Below, one piece after another: positions 60,803 to 64,000 of a stretch of DNA of 64,000 nucleotides. The DNA comes from AC-32 sp963746155 (lineage in GTDB: Bacteria; Actinomycetota; Thermoleophilia; Gaiellales; Gaiellaceae), in assembly GCA_963746155.1 (NCBI GenBank), contig CAVVAB010000001.1, positions 186,001 through 250,000 on the forward strand. Reading direction: 5' to 3'. Position 1 is the first letter of the stretch; the number at the start of each line of letters is the position of its first letter. Below the pieces are notes generated by a model. It did not search any database. It was not told where the DNA came from and saw only the letters and a list, made by a program, of their open reading frames with translations. The position numbers and the translations under genes are program-made.

Positions 60803-61759
60803 ATGCTCGTCGAATCACAGCTGTTTCCGCCGCGATACCGCAATCCGGAGCGGCTCGCGCGCGGCGGCATGGGCGACGTCTTCCGTGCGACCGACGACGA
60901 GCTCGGCCGGACGGTCGCGATCAAGGTTCTCGCGGAGCGATTCTCGGCGGACGCAGACGTGGGTCAACGGTTCACGAGGGAGGCGCTGGCGGCGGCGCGG
61001 CTCTCGGGCGGGCCGAGCACGATCAAGATCTTCGATGTCGGGGAATGGCAGGGGCGCCCGTTCATCGTCATGGAGTACCTGGCCGGCGGCTCGCTGGCAG
61101 ATGTCCTCTGGCGGCAGGGCACGCAGCCGCTCGCACCGGTGCTCGGCTGGCTGGCTCAGGCAGGAGCGGCACTCGACTACGCGCACGCTCACGGCGTCGT
61201 GCACCGCGACGTCAAGCCCGCGAACATCCTGCTCGACCGCGAGGGCAACGTCCACGTCGCGGACTTCGGGATCGCTTCCGCGGCAGGGCTCGCGTCCGTG
61301 ACGCAGACCGGCACGGTCCTCGGCACCCTCGGCTACCTCGCGCCGGAGCAGGCCGCGGGGAAGCGCGCGACGGCAGCGGTCGACCGGTACGCGCTCGGCG
61401 TGGTCGCGTTCGAGCTCCTGACCGGGGAGAGGCCCTTCGCAGCGGGCGAGTCGCCGACCGCCGAGACCGCGGCGCTCGGCGCCGTGCCCGTTCCGTCGAT
61501 CTCCGCGCGGAATCCGAGCCTGTCCCCGAGCCTCGACGCGGTCTTCGACCGCGCGCTCGCACGTGACCCGAAGGCGCGCTTCTCTAGCTGCGCCGAGCTC
61601 GTCGAGGCGATCGGCGAAGCTGCGGCACGCACGGTCGCGACGGCTCCGACGCCTGTCGTCCGCGAGAGCCCGAGCCGGGGCTTCGAGCTGGTCGCCATCC
61701 TCGTCGTGGTCGTGGCCGCCTTCGCGGGGGCCGGCGCCGTCTGGCTCTTGCAGGGGTAG
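60803..61759 (+). CDS. PknB-like Ser/Thr protein kinase
   Basis: A 318-residue Hanks-type kinase: RLARGGMGDVFRAT (Gly loop), Lys41 in VAIKVL, VVHRDVKPANILL (catalytic Asp about 136), DFG (154-156) and GTLGYLAPEQ (activation/P+1). The catalytic domain ends near 270; a Thr/Pro-rich linker and one C-terminal membrane helix (LVAILVVVVAAFAGAGAVWL) follow, with almost no extracellular sensor. It phosphorylates Ser/Thr of unknown partners at the membrane. TACCCT lies 9 nt before the ATG. Confidence 0.92.
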   Translation: MLVESQLFPPRYRNPERLARGGMGDVFRATDDELGRTVAIKVLAERFSADADVGQRFTREALAAARLSGGPSTIKIFDVGEWQGRPFIVMEYLAGGSLADVLWRQGTQPLAPVLGWLAQAGAALDYAHAHGVVHRDVKPANILLDREGNVHVADFGIASAAGLASVTQTGTVLGTLGYLAPEQAAGKRATAAVDRYALGVVAFELLTGERPFAAGESPTAETAALGAVPVPSISARNPSLSPSLDAVFDRALARDPKARFSSCAELVEAIGEAAARTVATAPTPVVRESPSRGFELVAILVVVVAAFAGAGAVWLLQG

Positions 61760-61771
61760 GAACGGCCGGGC

Positions 61772-63127
61772 TCAGGGCCCGAGCCGGAACGGCGGGTACT
61801 CGTCCCGCATGAGCGCGGCGTAGGCGACCACGCGGAACGCCCAGCGGTTCATGCCGAGCACGAAGTCGAACACCTCGCGCAGGTAGCGCCCGGTGAAGAG
61901 GAGCACGACCGCCGAGAAGCAGACCAGCAGGCCGATCAGGCCACCGCCGTAGTAGTGCGCGTCCCAGCCCCTCGTCCAGAAGGCGCCGTAGTACCAGCCG
62001 CCGGCGAAGACGGAGACGACGAGGTACTGCGGGATCGCGAGCAGCCACCACTTCACGAGCACGAGCCCGCGCGAGAGCTTCTCCGGGTACGGAATCTCCA
62101 GCGTCGCGGGGTAGTCCGGCACCGGGTCGAGCGTGAACGGCGGATAGCGGTCGGTGGCGAGCGCGCTGTAGGAGTAGAAGGCCACGCGCCACGTCCAGCG
62201 CAGGACGCCGACGTTGAACTCGAAGATCCCGCGCGGGTAGCGGCCCGTGAAGAGGATCCCGAAGAACGCGATCACCGTCAGGACGAAGAACGCGAACCAG
62301 AGGATCGCGAGCACGATGTAGTGCGGAATCGCCAGGAGCCACTTGACGAGCCAGAGCCAGCGGCTGAGCGGCTCGTCCAGCCGGCCCTCGACGGCGACGG
62401 GATACCCGGTGCCTGCCGCCGGCACGGGAGCGGCTTCCGGCTCGCCGGTCTCGAGCGGAGCCGACTTCCGCAGGCCGAGGAAGATGAGCAGGCTGCCACC
62501 GATCAGCAGGAGCGCGCCGAAGATCAGGACGCCCGTCGCGATCCAGCCGAGGAACGAGACCTTCGCGCCGAAGCTCGCGTCGATCGCAACCGGCCGCGAG
62601 CCGTCCGCGTTCATCGCCACGACCGACCACGTGCCCTTCCGCAGGCCCCAGACGACGGTCTCTCCGGCCGACCCGGACGCGACCCAGAAGCGCTGCTTCG
62701 CCGGAGGCGTCACCGGAGCAGACCCGGGGTGCTGCTCGTACTCGACGGAGAACGGATCGGCCTCGAAGTCGGTGACCTCGTCGTGGGCCGTCCCGGAGAG
62801 ATAGCGGTTGACGTCCTCGCTCCTGCCGATGCCGACGAAGATCGGCTTGCCGCCCGCACCCGAGGCGTCGATGCTGATCTTGGCGTACCGGCCCGCGCCG
62901 AAGATCGAGCTCGGCACGCCGGTGCCGATGTCGAGCTTCTCCGAGGTGATCGCGTACGACGAGCTCTCGAAGCGGTGAGCGTTCGTCGTGAAGAAGCCGT
63001 CGCTGTTGGTCTGGTCGTTCTGCGCCCAGACGAGCGCGGCGCCGCCGGCCAGCAGCGCCAGCGCGAAGAGAACGGCGATCACGCCGAAGACGACCATCAC
63101 GATCCGCGCGACGCGCCTGCCGGTCAC
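61772..63127 (-). CDS. Membrane protein with two DUF4389 domains
   Basis: 451 residues. An N-terminal helix (VFGVIAVLFALALLAGGAAL) and a ~150-residue external beta-rich domain are followed by a second helix. Two DUF4389 copies follow, each with the signature WLLAIPHYIV / WLLAIPQYLV, FTGRYP / FTGRYL and EFNVGVLRW / DFVLGMNRW. The outside domain (GVGRSEDVNRYLSGTAHDEV-like region, TWSVVAMNADGSRPV) is shared by many actinobacterial DUF4389 proteins. Function unknown. GTG 63127 has TAGGAT at 63139-63134, 6 nt upstream. Confidence 0.85.
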   Translation of the reverse strand: MTGRRVARIVMVVFGVIAVLFALALLAGGAALVWAQNDQTNSDGFFTTNAHRFESSSYAITSEKLDIGTGVPSSIFGAGRYAKISIDASGAGGKPIFVGIGRSEDVNRYLSGTAHDEVTDFEADPFSVEYEQHPGSAPVTPPAKQRFWVASGSAGETVVWGLRKGTWSVVAMNADGSRPVAIDASFGAKVSFLGWIATGVLIFGALLLIGGSLLIFLGLRKSAPLETGEPEAAPVPAAGTGYPVAVEGRLDEPLSRWLWLVKWLLAIPHYIVLAILWFAFFVLTVIAFFGILFTGRYPRGIFEFNVGVLRWTWRVAFYSYSALATDRYPPFTLDPVPDYPATLEIPYPEKLSRGLVLVKWWLLAIPQYLVVSVFAGGWYYGAFWTRGWDAHYYGGGLIGLLVCFSAVVLLFTGRYLREVFDFVLGMNRWAFRVVAYAALMRDEYPPFRLGP

Positions 63128-63136
63128 ACGCCGATC

Positions 63137-63592
63137 CTAACCCAGAAGGTCCTGAAGGCTGATTTCGCCCCGGATCAGCTTCTCGAGCGGGATCTTGTCG
63201 ATCGCCGTGCGGATGAGCGGCACGAGGAACGAGGGGATGTCGCCGCGCTGCTCGGCCCGGTTCACGGCTCCGAGCATGCCCGCGCGGAGCGCGACATCGA
63301 TCGTGTGCGCGTCCCAGTGTCGTGGCGCGAGGCTGTCGCCTCCGATCGAGAGCACGAGCTCCTCGCGCGTGGTGTGCAGGCGGCAGGCGGCGCCGTCCAG
63401 GCCGTCGAGGACGACCCGCTGGATGGTCGTGTCGATGCCGCCGCTGCGTCCCGGCCGCGGCTCGCACGGGTTCGCGATCTTCGGCGAGGGCTCGTTCAGC
63501 GCGCCGCTGCCGAGCTCGGCTGCGACCAGTGCGAGGCCGCTGGCGAGCAACGCGACGAGGATCCAGAGAGCAGGCGTGAGACGGCCGGTCAC
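63137..63592 (-). CDS. Membrane-anchored protein, unknown function
   Basis: 151 residues: an N-terminal helix (LWILVALLASGLALVAAELG), then an extracytoplasmic domain with two Cys (NPCEPRPGRSGGIDTTIQ and AACRLHTTREELVLSI) that may pair. LDGLDGAACRL and VNRAEQRGDIPSFLVPLI are recognisable only as an actinobacterial conserved pattern. Its GTG overlaps the end of the upstream transporter-like gene (GTGA). The DUF4389 gene follows 9 bp later. Confidence 0.7.
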   Translation of the reverse strand: MTGRLTPALWILVALLASGLALVAAELGSGALNEPSPKIANPCEPRPGRSGGIDTTIQRVVLDGLDGAACRLHTTREELVLSIGGDSLAPRHWDAHTIDVALRAGMLGAVNRAEQRGDIPSFLVPLIRTAIDKIPLEKLIRGEISLQDLLG

Positions 63593-64000
63593 GAGACGAT
63601 CCTCCGGCGGAAGACGACGGCCACCAGGAGCGCCATGGCCGCGAACAGCGCACAGACGAAGAAGGCCGAGCGCGAGGCGCGGGTGATCGTGTTCTCGATC
63701 GTCCCGAGCAGCCGGTCGCGGGTGGCCGCGAGCCCGGAGTCGGTCTGCGCGCCGTGCTCGTTGAACGGCTGCGCGAGGTCAGGAGTCTGCCCCTCCTGCG
63801 CGCGGGCGAACGCGCCGCGGAGCGAGAGCGCGACCGGGACCTTCTTGTCGAGGCCGACCGGGGCGTCGAGCAGGACGGCCGTCGCCTTCAGCATCGCCTC
63901 GTCGCCGGCCGCGGGCACCTTCGAGGCGAGGAGCGGCGCGATCACGGCGATCGCGAGGACGAGCCCCACGTGCCGCGCGCCGACCGTGAGCGTCCCGCTC
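63589..64000 (-). CDS. C-terminal part of a membrane protein, cut by the window edge
   Basis: The frame is open to the window end. Visible are a membrane segment (VGLVLAIAVIAPLLASKV), a ~75-residue loop rich in Ala (LDAPVGLDKKVPVALSLR) and a last helix (AFFVCALFAAMALLVAVVF) with a basic end. This may be the tail of an MFS-type transporter or permease, but the part shown is too short to assign. It is coupled to the following small membrane-protein gene by GTGA. Confidence 0.6.
   Translation of the reverse strand, partial: SGTLTVGARHVGLVLAIAVIAPLLASKVPAAGDEAMLKATAVLLDAPVGLDKKVPVALSLRGAFARAQEGQTPDLAQPFNEHGAQTDSGLAATRDRLLGTIENTITRASRSAFFVCALFAAMALLVAVVFRRRIVS

Overview
The window is high-GC, densely coded DNA with the gene content of an actinobacterium: a class III cyclase with repeats, short ergothioneine genes, an Erm-type methylase, PknB-like kinase, universal stress protein, FdhD and MobA. 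Gene style and content suggest the Thermoleophilia branch (Gaiellales or Solirubrobacterales), but that placement is inference. No rRNA, insertion sequence, CRISPR array or integrase is visible. One tRNA is present, tRNA-Sec.

Layout. 0-2.5 kb: LOG-like protein, secreted protein, D-Ala-D-Ala carboxypeptidase. 2.5-7.1 kb: a selenocysteine locus, selA - O-methyltransferase - GNAT acetyltransferase - selB, each stop overlapping the next start, followed by tRNA-Sec. 7.1-11.7 kb: amino acid permease, Thr-rich surface protein, sugar kinase and aldolase-like pair. 11.8-15.4 kb: thioredoxin-reductase-like flavoprotein, egtB, egtD (ergothioneine) and a UBP zinc finger. 15.4-19.6 kb: two tandem epoxide hydrolases, a Bax-inhibitor-1-like protein and a TlpA-like protein that lacks one cysteine. 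19.6-25.9 kb: Fn3-like membrane protein, polyproline/beta-helix protein in broken frames, cyclase, HAD hydrolase, phosphotransferase. 25.9-33.5 kb: amine catabolism set (dimethylglycine dehydrogenase-like, permease, glutamine-synthetase-like ligase, aldehyde dehydrogenase, SDR). 33.5-37.3 kb: stress protein, DUF72, esterase, amidase. 37.4-40.9 kb: rpsF-ssb-rpsR-rplI and dnaB. 41.1-49.7 kb: purA, then a methyltransferase, mobA and fdhD on the minus strand, then purD-purE-DUF4190-purB-purC-purS-purQ. 49.7-56.5 kb: diguanylate cyclase, lipoprotein, Erm-type methylase, Ycf48-like propeller, a four-helix membrane protein next to a CHAP endolysin-like enzyme. 56.5-64 kb: glyoxalase, propionyl-CoA synthetase, membrane proteins, Ser/Thr kinase.

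Two properties run through the window. First, many genes have a TANNNT hexamer exactly 6-7 nt before the start codon and no Shine-Dalgarno sequence, which points to leaderless transcription. Second, at least eight recognisable genes (including rplI and purD) carry single-base frameshifts, which points to consensus errors in the assembly more than to gene decay.

The selenocysteine machinery together with fdhD and mobA predicts a selenocysteine-containing formate dehydrogenase elsewhere in this genome; no such gene is recognised in the window. The most unusual points are the selA palindrome, a small gene antisense to tRNA-Sec, a duplicated 63-bp start of gloA that brackets the propionyl-CoA synthetase gene, a LexA-like box before dnaB, and the uncharacterised membrane protein/CHAP pair.
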